Assembly (NCBI RefSeq): GCF_013426205.1
Contig: NC_089423.1
Location: forward strand, 4,464,001-4,528,000
Length of the DNA: 64,000 bases
Source: Metarhizium brunneum
Lineage: Eukaryota; Ascomycota; Sordariomycetes; Hypocreales; Clavicipitaceae
Reading direction: 5' to 3'
Numbering within the stretch: position 1 is the stretch's first letter; the number at the start of each line of letters is the position of its first letter. This document shows positions 1 to 11,342 of the stretch, piece after piece. The notes under the pieces were generated by a model that saw only the letters and a list, made by a program, of their open reading frames with translations, was not told the origin of the DNA and ran no database searches. Both the position numbers and the translations under genes were made by a program.

Positions 1-1953
1 CCCAAGGTGCACCCCTTTAGAGGCATATCGATGCAGCTCTGGTGCTGATCGAACTTGATGAAGCTCCAGTTACAATGGTATACGTTTTGGCATATTAAAT
101 GTGAATTTCTGGCGAGTCGCGTTCGAATTATCAGGTCGGTTGTATTGGATGAGAAGAGAGGGACACAGGGAAGCTTTGAAGTCATATAGATAGTAGCGAT
201 GCATTTGCAGCTTGGATCATCTCAAGTATATTAAAAAAGTGTTACGAATAAATCGTGGTCAAAGTTTTCTCTTCATTTGTTTTAGCTGCAAGGTTTGTGA
301 CGTCGTGACCACGGATGTTTGGTGTGCATGACTACTAGGTAACCCCCTAGTATTGCTCTGTTTCCCACAGCCGGTCGACTTGGCCTCGGCAAGGCATCTC
401 TGATAAAAACTTAATGCCCCATCGATGCGAGTCGAGCCTTGTAATTTATAGCGCGTTCCTCGCAACGTGGAAGGCATCAAGGTCTAAAGATGTGGTGTGG
501 ATGAGTTAACTGAGCATGACCGACATCGATTGATGACCTTGGCTTCCCGTCTGCGTGCGCAGGCATTTCGATCATGTCAACATGCAACATGCAACATGCA
601 CAAGTATAAGCGACCCGAGAGCCATTCGTACGAGAAAAAGTCTACGCCCCCATAGCTTCACTGGGGTTGGTTGTGCAAATGCGTGTGCCGCCGGTTGAAA
701 TTTTTATCTGAGCCACGAGCACCGAAATGCATGCAGAACAAATGGTAAGATCGACGGTTGGGATCCGATCTTTCCTCCAGTTTCCCCTCCGGTGACATCC
801 ATTGAAGTGAGTGAAAGCCAGAGTGAATATGAAGGATTGATATTTTCTAGTAGGTTGAAGAAGAGAAGAGAAGAAAAAAGTCGAAAGCTGAGGCTCCCGC
901 AAGATATGGATGGGAAGTGGCTCCAGGGCGGGCCGGAAGAAAGATGAGCCTGTGCCGTTTGTTTGTCCACAGAAGGGCGAACTTGGAAGGACTCGGCGCC
1001 CATTCACAACCCAGATACAAAGCATTATTACCTGCACACTGGTCATGCTGCAACACGCGGCGTTTAACTGGCCACGCACCGAGGCGACTTTTTGTTAGTG
1101 GGCGGCTGCTCCCGCGAACCTATCCTCAGTCACCTCGATGACCTGGCCAGAAATGACATCTGGAATTATCTGGGAGCCAACCGCGAATACAGGCCAAGGA
1201 ATGCCGATGTGTGTGTGTCACACAAGAGCTCCAAGTCGCCGAATGCTTGCCCAATGGAAGCGGTAGGGGTAGTAAGGTCTAAAGCATGGTGACTTCCCTA
1301 TGTCAGGGGTCCTCAGCGTAGCAAGCATCAAGTGGCCGTAGTTTTATTGTCAACCATGTCAAGCTCAATAGAAAGACGCATGCGCCTCATGTGCTCGTGT
1401 GAGCACCAAATGATAGGACACGCCGGCTTCCCGCCTTGCAGCCCCGAACCTTGACTCACAATCTCGCAATCTCACCACGATTCTGCATGCCTGACTCACC
1501 ACCCCTTTGGCCAACCTCATTGTGATGAATCTGGGAGCTTTGTCTGCCTGCCAAGGAAAATCCCTGTAGTGCGAATCACATCTCCCTCGATCAAAGCAAA
1601 CGGCTTGCAGGTTTGTTAGCTTGGCTCGCTGGGCTATCCTTCATCTTCAAACGGCCACTCCGTTTACCATCTTGCCTCTTTTGTTTGGTCAGCCAGACAG
1701 CACTTGAGCGCAACTGCCCAAAAATCAACCCCGCTACCCCGCCTCAGCGCCACCGAAACATTTCTACTTTCTTCTGCCCATTGCATTGTGCAAATCGATA
1801 CGTTCCTACCGTTTCGGCCTGATATCCTTATCGTTTTGCTTTTTATCTCCTTCAAAGGGGTCGACGGTTCTTCTCTGACCTCAACCCAAGGCAAACATCC
1901 CGCTGCTCCCATTCTTCGTTCTTCTACATCTTTATCAATTTCTACCACCCAAC
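1..1953. other. Non-coding left flank and 5' region of the PP28-like gene
   Basis: I see no gene here. The open frames are short (145 codons or fewer), overlap one another on both strands and show no family resemblance. A 7-bp unit AACATGC is repeated three times at 579-599. From about 1600 to 1953 the sequence is pyrimidine-rich, as expected for the promoter and 5' leader of the gene starting at 1954. A gene whose body lies left of the window cannot be excluded. Confidence 0.5.
579..599. repeat. Three tandem AACATGC units
   Basis: Three perfect copies of a 7-bp unit in non-coding sequence. Confidence 0.9.
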
Positions 1954-2885
1954 ATGGCCGGCGGCTCAGCAGCTGGTTCTCGCGGTCGCGCTGGAAAATT
2001 TAACAAACCAACCAGAGGCGGTAAGTCCTTCAAAGCACCAGACGCGAACCTCAAAGCCTTTGCCCTGCGCAGGCCCCGGAGGCGTAGACTTCAGCATCTG
2101 AATCTGAGCCCAGTCCTAATCCACATTTCTCCTACCTAGGTGGCAAACACTACTCTCGTTCACTACAGCCAGTCGATGCCGATGGCAACCAAGTCAGCAT
2201 GTGGTCGGCCGGTGCCGCAGACGAACGCTCTGAAGAAGATTCTGAGGAGGAGTCTAGTGAAGAGGAAAGCGATGATGCCGGCCCTTCAAAGGCTACAGCC
2301 GATGCCGAGAATCGCGACGACCGTAAGGCCCTGAAAAAGGCCCGTAAAGAGGCTGCCATTGCCAAGCAAAAATCTCGTGAAGTCCAGGTCGGCGATATGC
2401 CCTCTAGCGACGACGAGAGCGAAGACGGCATGCCTGCCAACCCGAACCACTCCAGGTCAGCCCGGAAACAAGCCAACAGCAGCGATGTCGACGACATCAC
2501 GGAGGGCGTCCAGAACATGAATGTTCCTGGGAACCGAAAGGAACGGGAAGCTGCCGAGGCCGCAGCAGCCAAGGAGAGGTATATGAAGTTGCAGGCTGAA
2601 GGTAAAACAGATCAGGCCAAGGCAGATCTTGCTCGTCTCAAACTCATTCGAGAGCAACGCGCAGCCGACGCTTCACGAAGACAGGTACGGAAACGCAAAA
2701 CTTTCCTCATGACTTGGTCCGGGATGTTGGGACCCTTTCTAACCTAAGCTGACTCATTCCCGAAATAGGCTGAGAAGGAAGAGAGGGAAGAACAAGAAAA
2801 GACCCGAAAGGCAGAAATTGAGGCCAAAGAGTCCAAGAAGCGGGAGGCTGCTGCTGGCCCCAAAAAGGCCAGCAAGAGGAAATGA
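1954..2885 (+). CDS. 28 kDa heat- and acid-stable phosphoprotein (PP28/PDAP1) family
   Basis: Three exons, 1954-2020, 2140-2684 and 2769-2885, join to 242 residues. Both introns have GTAAGT/GTACGG donors and TAG acceptors, and the frame is continuous. The N-terminus is Gly/Arg-rich and runs into GKHYSRSLQPVD. A long acidic Ser/Glu stretch with many casein-kinase-2-like sites follows (about 45-75), and a charged helical C-terminal half begins near GNRKEREAAEAAAAKERY and ends in a Lys-rich tail. This layout (Gly/Arg start, acidic middle, KERYMKLQAEGKTDQAKADLARL-type helix) is that of the PDGFA-associated protein 1/PP28 family. Those proteins are phosphoproteins linked to growth signalling and to RNA or ribosome association in animals; the fungal role is poorly known. 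Start chosen as the ATG that opens the conserved Gly/Arg start. Confidence 0.85.
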
Positions 2886-3807
2886 AATTTAGCCTCGCAA
2901 TGGTTTATCTTGTAGCAAGCCTCAATACATGGGACCCCGCATGGCCGCTGAGCCATGGGTCAATTATTCCAAGTACGATATCACGAAATCAAAGGGGCGA
3001 AAGCTTAATAAGCGGCAGACAAAGCGCTTCACCCTGTTGCCCGTATCGTTGTCTTGCATCATGTACTTATGTTGGCTCGTGGAAATCGGTGCAGTTCGAT
3101 TCGAGGCCCGTTGTGGCCTGGTTTTTGGTCGATGCACATGTCTGATGAGCCAGAGCCCATATGTATTCCAGCGGAGACATAATTCTACTTGCTTCACTAT
3201 CTTCCCTAGATTATTGGCGTATTATGTTTCCAAGAAAGACCAAGGCCGTATGCTGGGACGACATTTTCGTCAATTTATCACGTGCCCGGATAATTCCTAA
3301 GCATAGAATAGGTATTGGCCGCTATTGTAGTAAGCTACTGAAAAAAAAAAGAAGAAAAAAAGACAGAAATAAATTTGTTCATTTGGGCATAAGTAGAAGA
3401 CCTTATTTCGCTATCATACATCTCGTAATTTATTTTTTGGGCTGGTTAGATCGAGGTGTGATAGTTCCCTATACCATTACGATGGACCTGCAAATAGCAT
3501 CCAAGTACCCCACATTTTTTTGCTGGGCGAGACCTCTCGCACCAAGCCAGAGTTGCTAGGAACTTATTCAAGTGGAGAGCAAGAAAAAAAAAATCCCAGA
3601 GGCGCCAATCTGCCGACCGCCTTCACCCGCCGCCGCCCGTTTACGACTCCCAATTGCTGTGGACGTGGGCACCACATTTGAAAGGGAGACAGACATTTTC
3701 CAAAAAAAGAAAATCTTACCTTTTCTTCAAAAAATAGCTACATATCGTTCACAAAAGAGTGTTTCGATATCTTTGAGGGCAGGGGCAGGCCAAGAATACC
3801 GACAGCA
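2886..3807. other. Intergenic: 3' end of PP28-like gene, promoter of RRP14-like gene
   Basis: No gene seen. AT-rich in the middle (about 3300-3450) with A-runs at 3341-3363. The region 3580-3807 should hold the promoter and short leader of the SURF6/Rrp14 gene. ORFs here (132, 125 codons) have no recognisable features and end at random. Confidence 0.5.
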
Positions 3808-5646
3808 ATGGAAGCATCGTCGCTGCAGGTTTGTTTCGGAGCCCTTTGCCCCGCTGCTGTTGCCCAGCACTTTCGTGAAATCTTTCAAGCTGACCAGCAT
3901 GTGCAGGATCGCTTACGCGATTACTCAAAGTCTTTTGATGGCCTCTTGAGTCTAATCGATGCCAAGACATACTACGGAGAAGATACAGCCGTATGTGAAT
4001 CCCCCACGCTGACGCTTTGTACGCCCTGTCAACCCAGCCACCAACCGAAATTCGCTACTTGCTCATGAATCCTGTCTGCCTCGTCCCATTCTTCAAATAT
4101 CATTTTGCTCCATTGCCTTGACGTCTGCAGCCAGTTCACTCTCTAATCGAACACTTTGCAGGATCAATGGAAAAGAAAGAAGCAGACAAAGAAGGAGGCC
4201 GCCGCCGCCCGAAGGGGAAAGCTGGACCCGGACAGCGAGCTGAACCGGAATGCCAAGGAAGTTATGGACGAGCGAGCCAAAAACAAACGAAAACTAAGAC
4301 AGATGGAGGAGCAAGCCGACGATGACGATGACGAGGACGAGGACGAGGATGAAAACAAGAATGAAAGCGACTCGGATGACGACTCGTTTCAAGCGATCAA
4401 TGGCATAATGACCGAAAAGCCCGGCGAAGGATTGAAAAGGAAGCCTGAAGAGAGCAACAAGAGGCCGAAATTGGCCAAGGACGACGAGCACGGAACGGAC
4501 ACCTTGGAAACAGCGGAAGGGACGCCCAAGCTGTCCAAGAAGGATGCAAAGCGAGAAGCTAAGCGAGAAAAGAGGGCTGAGAAGAAAGCCGAGAAAAAGT
4601 CCCCGAAGCAGAATGCTGTCGAGACCTCCATCCAGAACGCTAATGCGACCGAGTCCACCCAACATAAGAACAAGGCGCAATTCGAAGGCCCATTGAGCGA
4701 GGCCAAAGACGATGTTGTTGAAGTGGCTTCAAGATCCGAATCCGAGCCGCAATCACCCACATTCGACACGACTGATCCGTCAAACTCATTAAACGATGCC
4801 TCGGCCGAGCAAGCCAGCACCACCACTTCTGTCTCCTCTACCATTCCTCCATCGGAAAAGCCCAAGCATATCAAGCTTCCTGCTGACACAACTGCGCTAC
4901 GAGCACGACTTGCTGCTAAAATCGAGGCGCTGAGAGCTGCCAGAAAGGCAGATGGTCCAGACGGCAAGCCTATTAGAACTCGACAGGAGCTCATCGAATC
5001 AAGACGGGCCAAGCAAGAGCAGCGAAAACAACGTAAACTCGAACTTCGAAAGCAAGCTAAGCTCGAAGACGCAAGAAAACGAGAAGAGGCTCTGGCTTCC
5101 AACTCGCCTAGTGTCATGAGTCCTGCAGTCGAGCTAGATGAGGGTGCGGGTAGTTTCTCCTTTGGTCGGGTTGCCTTTGGAGATGGGTCGCAGATGTCGC
5201 ATGATCTTAGCTATGTGCTGAGCCAGGGAAAGAAGAAGGGCCCATCCGATGCCAAGACGGCGCTGCTCAAGGTACAGAACCAAAAGAAGAGGTTGCAAGA
5301 ATTGGGCGCAGAAAAACAAGCCGACGTGGCAGAGAAGGAGGCTTGGTTGACGGCTCGACGCAGAGTCGAGGGTGAAAAGATCCGAGATGATGAGGCTATC
5401 CTAAAGAAGACAGTGAAGCGTAAGGAAGTAGCCAAGAAGAAGAGCGAGAAGGCATGGACAGAACGCGCCAAGGGCGTGCAGCAGGCACAGAAAGAAAGAC
5501 AAAAGAAGCGTGAAGAGAACATCAAGCAGCGCAGGGAAGAGAAGCTACTCGGCAAGGCTGGAAAAAAGAAGGGCGGCGCCAAGAAGAAGAAGGGTGGACG
5601 ACCCGGATTTGAAGGCAGCCTGGGAGTTGGTGGTCGCCGAAAGTAA
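3808..5646 (+). CDS. RRP14: SURF6/Rrp14 family nucleolar ribosome-biogenesis protein
   Basis: Three exons, 3808-3828, 3907-3990 and 4162-5646, give 529 residues. The 7-codon first exon is supported because removing 3829-3906 (donor GTTTGT, branch-like CTGAC, acceptor CAG) fuses MEASSLQ directly to DRLRDYSKSFDGLLSLI, the expected N-terminal block of Rrp14. The third exon opens with DQWKRKKQTKKEAAAARR, which completes that domain. An Asp/Glu-rich stretch follows (about 85-105), then a Lys-rich linker, and the C-terminal SURF6 domain rich in KK/RR helices, ending in a basic GKKKGGAKKKKGGR tail that fits a nucleolar signal. In yeast Rrp14 acts in assembly of both ribosomal subunits. The upstream alternative, reading through 3829-3906 in frame, is less likely because it breaks the conserved block. 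Confidence 0.9.
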
Positions 5647-6923
5647 GCCCAGGCGACAGATGTTCATGTCTAGTAGTTAGTCTGTGGGCAGCCTTGGTCT
5701 ACTTCTCTTCTGCTGCATTGTGCTCAAGTCATGTTGTTCTGGCACGGCAAGGCGATATGTCTTTTATTTCTTTCTGTTACCGGCGTTGGCGTTGGCACAT
5801 GCCGTGTCTAGGACTCATCAAAATCTAGCATTGTTGTCGGTTTACACCATGGGTTGGAGTTGATGAATGGGCGGAAGAGTAACCAGCGAAGCGATCTCAA
5901 GATGAGGTACGGGACGTTGCAGCTGGTGTCTGTCAATCGAATATTGGTCGCTTCTGCCTGACGAGGCGACGGCCGAGAAGTGTGTTGTAGCTGTTGGGCA
6001 ATCATGATTATTCCTTGACCTCGAGGATTTTATAAATCCGTCATAACTTTTTATTGATGTACTCGTTCAGTCTTATTCAAGCATATCTACACCAACCAGA
6101 CATTCCCTTGACAAGCCAGACTCCCGTAGATGACAAACGAAAACAAAATCGACTTGATTGACTCGACTCTAGATATTAAGAACTGAGCTCGTCTTTTCTT
6201 GGTCTCTTGCATCCATCCACTCTACATTCATTCCTCTCTTACCATGGGACGTACGCCTTTCCCACAAACCACACACACATGCAACAATTGGAACGAGCAC
6301 CCGAACCAAACAACCCGGGTGCTAGCACTTGGACACTGTACCTCCTTCTGCACACGTCGTTTGCCGGTAAACCCTGTCAATGCCACGGAATATGACTTCC
6401 CCCACGACAAGAAACAAAGGAGAAGAAAAAGGCAAATAAAGAAATAGGAGAGACGAGGATGAAACGGGTGAAATTTGGCATGTAATTAAACAATCCATCG
6501 AGGTTTTCTTTTATAAAAAAAATAAACAAGGCTTCTTCCCTCATATTCACCGCGACCTTTTTTGAACACTCCCGTTTCAAGTTTGTACTTGTCCCCAATA
6601 CTCTAGTCGTGCCTAGCCCATCTTGCCTGCGACAGGATCCTTTCAGCCTAGAGATGTCGGGGTTGGCCGCAGTTTGGTAACGAACCCTGCCGTGAAAGGT
6701 GAATGTTGGAGCTGGAGACGATGCGGTGGAGGCCCCCTGCCCCCCAAAAAGACGATTAGTTCTGTAGGTGAGAAGTGAAGAAGCAGTTCGATTCGAGGAC
6801 TGTATCGGGTTGACCATAAAGGAGCTGTGGGCTCAGTCGGTGTAACAAACAGGGCCGCCGGGGCTATAAAGGGCGACTTTGCTTCACGATACATTGACGC
6901 CATGCGAGGCTGTGTTGGGTGGA
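5647..6923. other. Convergent intergenic region between RRP14-like and VPS74-like genes
   Basis: Both flanking genes end here, so it should hold two 3' UTRs. I see no gene. Open frames (up to 146 codons) are unrelated to known families. An A/T-rich segment near 6500-6535 could contain polyadenylation signals of either transcript. Confidence 0.5.
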
Positions 6924-8370
6924 TTATAGGAGGGAGTCGAGGCGAGTAAAGACGCTCAGGCAGGCGGCAACGACTTCCAACTGCAGCTCCTTATCCTTGG
7001 CCTTGCTGATTTCCTGTGCACATTGTCAGTCTCACAACGTCCCTTACTGTCAAGGGACTCCCGTGATCTGAGATTGGCGCAGCGATTCATCCTCCAACCA
7101 ACGCCTGCGCCTTGGGGGAAATCAACGCCTACCTCTGAAATGGCCTGTGGCAAGTTGGCACCGATGCCGTTGCTAGTAGCCTTCTTTCCAAACGGCCATT
7201 GGCTATAGTCCGCGAGCAGTTCGTCCGTCTGAGCAAAAGCTCTCTCGCGGGCTTCGTGACCAAGGGTTGACAGAGCATTCTCCAAAACATTGGCGGCATA
7301 TGCGGCGCAGACCATGCACACGGTCCGGAGGTATCTGAACTCGAGGTTCTCGGGTAGGAACTGGTTGCCGCTGAGGACAACGGTTCTTTGTGTGAGCACG
7401 TTGCGGACTCTGCGGCGCAACTCCTCCTTGGCTCCGCCATCGGCAACGGGATGAGTGGCCATGTCGAATAAGAGGAAGTTGCGCTTCTCGGTTCGGAGTA
7501 TGCCTTTGTCTACGAGGCCCTTGGCTAATCGCTCACGAACTTGCTTCAATTGATAGCCAATCTTCATCAAGTTCCACGTCTCGCCTTCAGCCCAGCAAAA
7601 GTTAGTACTGCATGGACGCGATGGAATTTTCGAATTCGCAAGGCCAGAGGCCAAAGGGCGTAGTGAGCCGACGGATTTAACTTACCGCTCATTAAATCAA
7701 TCCAGGAGCTAACGCTCATCTTCTCGCTCTGCTTCATCATTTTGAGAGCCTCGTCGAGCAAGACTTCTCCGGTCAATGTATCATCTATAACTTCAATATT
7801 TCGATCGGCTGGGGGGAATCGCCGTCGAGAAGGGTCCTTTTCCATGCTGATGCGGCCACGGAAGGCCAGTTCGAGAACAATGCATCCTCGGAGGGCGTAG
7901 GAAATGTTGTCGTTCCAGAAGGACAGGTATCCCTTGATTGGTAGGAAGCGTCAATTGAAATGCTCTTGGAACAGCAAAAACAGCCCAGTCACCAATGGCC
8001 GACCGAATGAAGCAAAGCACGAGGGGGTGAGGGGCCGAATTGAGCATTTGAGAATTGAGAAATGGTAGAGAGCGGCGGAGACGGGCTCGCATTTGCGTCT
8101 TACCTGCTTATCTTTGAGTCCCAAGAGCAAGACCTCCTCCATCATGGTCAACTTGGGCTGTTTGCTGCGCTCGGCGCTCTCGCTGATGTCTCTGGGGTCG
8201 AAAGCGATTTTGTGGCCATTTTCGCTATTCTCGTAGCTCGTCTCTGGGCCGCTGTCTCTGACGTTGTGGGAGGAATTGGTCCTAGAGGCAGCGTTGCTGG
8301 CTTCGGCTTCAGTGTTGGCTATGCCGCCTCCGCCAGCGCCACGACGCCGTGTCAGGCCGGACGAGGACAT
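6924..8370 (-). CDS. VPS74: Vps74/GOLPH3 family Golgi phosphoprotein
   Basis: Four exons on the minus strand (8370-8104, 7932-7686, 7584-7133, 7013-6924) encode 351 residues, close to the usual size of about 345. The first 75 residues are low complexity. The GPP34 domain starts at [16 protein letters not shown], continues across intron 1 as [16 protein letters not shown], and includes [20 protein letters not shown]. The last exon supplies [17 protein letters not shown] and ends RLDSLL. Members bind Golgi PI4P through residues near the conserved Trp and Arg (W95 and R104 here, by position) and retain glycosyltransferases by coupling them to COPI. The role in protein mannosylation and cell-wall formation is family knowledge. 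All junctions keep phase and have GT/AG ends. The small last exon (30 codons) is easily missed, which would truncate the final helix. Confidence 0.93.
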
Positions 8371-9790
8371 TGCAACGATGTGAGGATATGGAGTAGGAGC
8401 GGAAGCACCGAGAGAGCACGTATATCGGCGGCGCCAGGGAAATGCGCCGCTCGTGGCGAGGTCGAGCTGCTGCGGCCGGCAAAGAGGGTGACGAGGCTAT
8501 CAAGAGTCGCTGGGGCAGAAAACGGCGTCAGGCGTATGTACGTGCGGAAAGGGGGTGGGTCGCAGCGAAGACGAGGGACGATGCCAGTTGCCCCGGAGGT
8601 GGATGTTGTTTGGCGAAGGATGCGGTCCCTGGTGATGGAGCACAACTATTGGTACCTATGTGGGAAGGGCGCGAGGGCTCGACTCGCGAGGGCACAGGAT
8701 GAGGCGGCTGTGTTGGTGGTACAAAAAGGGGATTCGTGGACCGGTGACGATTTAACGCAGTTGCGAGGTCGAGTGATCCACTCGGAGCCAAATTCGAGAG
8801 ACGGAAGTTGACTGGATGCACAAGCGCCGAGTCGGGAGAGCAAGCGCGCGGCCGTCCGTCTACTTTTGACACGGCAAGTACGGAATAGATGCTGCAATGA
8901 CTGGAACAGACAGAGACGGGAAGCCAGCGGCCAGCGTGGAAACCCCCAAGTGCCAGGGGCCAGGTGGTCGGTACATGTAACGTCCGGTACTTACTTAGAT
9001 GTACTATGTAGGTGCCAGCGCACTGGCCACCTGGCCTCTAGACAATGAGCAGACTGGACACTCAGTGCTGCTACACGCTCGAGCACGCTGTGGCCGAAGG
9101 GCACATGAGCAGTCTGGTGCACTGGCGCCGGCACTGGCTGCAATTGAAGGAGCCAGGCGCAAGACTCCTACTGAGGTCTGGTGCTTCTGGTGCTTCTGGT
9201 GCTTGGTCCACCCACTGACGGCGCGCCCAACTGCCCCTAAGTGCACATACCCAGGTAGCATTAAAGTACCTAGGTGCCTAGTACTTCCATACTTGTGGGC
9301 CACCAGCGGGAATCTGATCTGCAAACTCAATGCCGACAGCATCGCAGCCAAGTGACTTGCAGAAGTTGACTCAACATATCAATATGGATAATGTTTGGCT
9401 GCCATCATGCGCCACGGAACGCACCGAATCTGATCCTTAGATGGCCAGAATGGCATATTTATAGCTGCTGCCAGCCAACCTCTTGTATCAAACATGTCCC
9501 TTTGATTGCTCGCTCTGACATACACGTATGTATGACTGCCTTTGATATCCGGTGTGTGTGGCCGGCTCTTCTTTTCTTGGCGTGTTTGTTGCGAACCCAA
9601 ACATGGGCACCCTCGTCCTGCGTTTTGTTTTGCCATATTATGCTGTGTAAGCCTATACATGCTCTGCCCGGAGCCGAACCTCAACCCGGCTCGATCCGCC
9701 GATAAATGCCACAAGATTGATTAGTCGATGCTGTTATATTGTACAGGGGGAAATTGAATTCCGCTCAACGCCAGTTGCATCAAGCTCCAT
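8371..9790. other. Intergenic between VPS74-like gene and membrane-protein gene
   Basis: The first few hundred bases are the promoter and leader of the minus-strand VPS74-like gene. GC-rich open frames at 8350-8900 occur on both strands and look like chance frames. From 8970 to 9300 there are several ACCTAGG/TAGGTAC-like motifs and a 9-bp unit TGGTGCTTC repeated about three times at 9177-9205. No gene seen. Confidence 0.45.
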
Positions 9791-10816
9791 CTATATCCTC
9801 GCCTCCCCTACGGCGTCCTTCCACAGTTGATCAAAGTTGACGCCGGCAGCCTCAAACATTTCACGTATCCTCTTGGCCGTCGCCTCCTGTTGCTCGGGGC
9901 CAAAGCCGCCGGGCTGGGTGGCATCAAACTGAACCATCTCCACCCACCGATAAAACAAGTCTTCCTGGCCCATGGAGGTGAGCGCGTTTCGAAAGGCAAA
10001 AACTTGTCTGCGTTTGTCGTCTCCATCCGCAGCGATGTCAGCCTTCATGTCATAGCAGAGCCAGCCAAAGTCCTTGTGATGTAGCAGCACAACTGTCCTG
10101 AATGCCTCCATGGCCGCAATCTTGTGGTCGACCAAGGCGTGGGCGTGGACCATGGAAGCCCAATCAAGATCCCACTGGCCATTCATCAGCAGGTAGCCCG
10201 TCTTTTGTTCCTGCAAGATTGGCGATGTGGCCGCATTAACGTAGGCCAGCAAAATCCTCTTGGAGTCGTCGTCCTTGAAAATATCTCCCAGAACCCGATC
10301 CCAGTCGCGACTGCGCCGGACGTAAATCTCCTTGTCCTGAAACCCGACCTTGCGCCTCCAGAGCATGGGGTTGCCGTGAGCCTGACCAGCGGCGAATTCC
10401 ACCGGCCAAGGCCAGACAAATACAAACAGGACGAAATCGATAAACATGGTGACACCGCGCTTCACCACCTCCCAGGCAAAATCTTGCCACGAGGACCCTG
10501 CAATGGGAAACGTGGTCTCGTTGGGCCAGCCAAAGCCAGACTGCACAATCTTCCAGTACCAAGGCAAGATGGCGTACATGCGCCAAACGAAGAGCAACGA
10601 CACAGCAATGTTCATGGCAACGGGAACCAGGAATATTTTGCGCTTGAAAGCAGCGGGCTTCGAGTCGATGTGCGTAATGTATACATGCTTCTCAGAGAGG
10701 CCCTGGATAAACGGGTTGAGAACGTCGGGAGGTTGTTTAAAGGGGGCCGGCGGCAATCCGTTTGCACCGCTTGACTTGGAAGGCTTGGCTTTTGCGGCCC
10801 GTTTTGCAGGTGCCAT
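9791..10816 (-). CDS. Conserved-looking fungal protein with two predicted membrane spans, unknown function
   Basis: Single exon, 341 residues from the ATG at 10816-10814 (MAPAKRAAKAK). An in-frame ATG at 10999 would add 61 residues without domain character, so I took the later start. The basic, Pro-rich N-terminus is followed by a hydrophobic span (about 52-80, KIFLVPVAMNIAVSLLFVWR) and a second one (about 115-137, MFIDFVLFVFVWPWPVEFA). A long soluble C-terminal part then holds DWDRVLGDIFKDDDSKRILL, GYLLMNGQWDLDW and YDMKADIAADGDDKRR. The composition and codon use look genuinely coding. I do not recognise the family; it resembles proteins annotated only as transmembrane or hypothetical in filamentous ascomycetes. 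The two spans and soluble tail suggest an ER or mitochondrial membrane protein; this is inference. It is transcribed divergently from the mitochondrial IF2 gene. Confidence 0.8.
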   Translation of the reverse strand: MAPAKRAAKAKPSKSSGANGLPPAPFKQPPDVLNPFIQGLSEKHVYITHIDSKPAAFKRKIFLVPVAMNIAVSLLFVWRMYAILPWYWKIVQSGFGWPNETTFPIAGSSWQDFAWEVVKRGVTMFIDFVLFVFVWPWPVEFAAGQAHGNPMLWRRKVGFQDKEIYVRRSRDWDRVLGDIFKDDDSKRILLAYVNAATSPILQEQKTGYLLMNGQWDLDWASMVHAHALVDHKIAAMEAFRTVVLLHHKDFGWLCYDMKADIAADGDDKRRQVFAFRNALTSMGQEDLFYRWVEMVQFDATQPGGFGPEQQEATAKRIREMFEAAGVNFDQLWKDAVGEARI

Positions 10817-11342
10817 GGTGTCAGAGACGCCGCGCCGAGGAGCAAATATGATGTTTGGTGTTTTGCCTTGGATGGTTGGCAAAAGAAGTGACATTGACGG
10901 AGTCCGTGTCTGGGTTTTGCCCGGCTGGAGCTCAACGTCAGCCAGCCTTCGGCAGCAAACCTGCCCCACGTCAACCGTCAACTTCCAGTCATCAATCAAC
11001 TTTAAAAAGTATCATGTATCGACTGCTCCGCGCCATGGACGGCGCATTTTTGCGGTGGGCAAGCAAATTGTCGACGTGAGAGCCGATGGTTTCAAATTGA
11101 AGTCTCTTCCATTGGATACCGATGTTATCGAGTGGTAACCACCTGCCTGCGCATGTACATGATACTCGCTCGGCTGTGAGCTTTTGACGGACAATCCCTG
11201 CCCCCGAAGCGCCCTTCCCAGATTCCTGCTCCACCCTGCCTCTCCGTCGTTCTTCTTTTTTAAAGGCTTCCTCGTAGCTCGCCGCGCAGAAGTAAATGAT
11301 CCAGGCAAGTCGCCGCACGCCCGTCTTGCCTGTACAACGGCG
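10817..11342. promoter_or_regulatory. Shared divergent promoter region (membrane protein / mitochondrial IF2)
   Basis: About 526 bp separate the two outward-facing start codons, so both promoters must lie here. I see no clear TATA box. A pyrimidine-rich tract at 11235-11262 precedes the IF2 start. Confidence 0.45.

Noticed and set aside
8062..8811. 249-codon plus-strand frame overlapping VPS74 exon 1 and promoter
   Set aside because: Runs antisense through the Vps74 first exon and into GC-rich promoter sequence without protein-like features.
10817..10999. 61-residue N-terminal extension of the membrane protein
   Set aside because: The extension is in frame but lacks features and would occupy the shared promoter with the IF2 gene.
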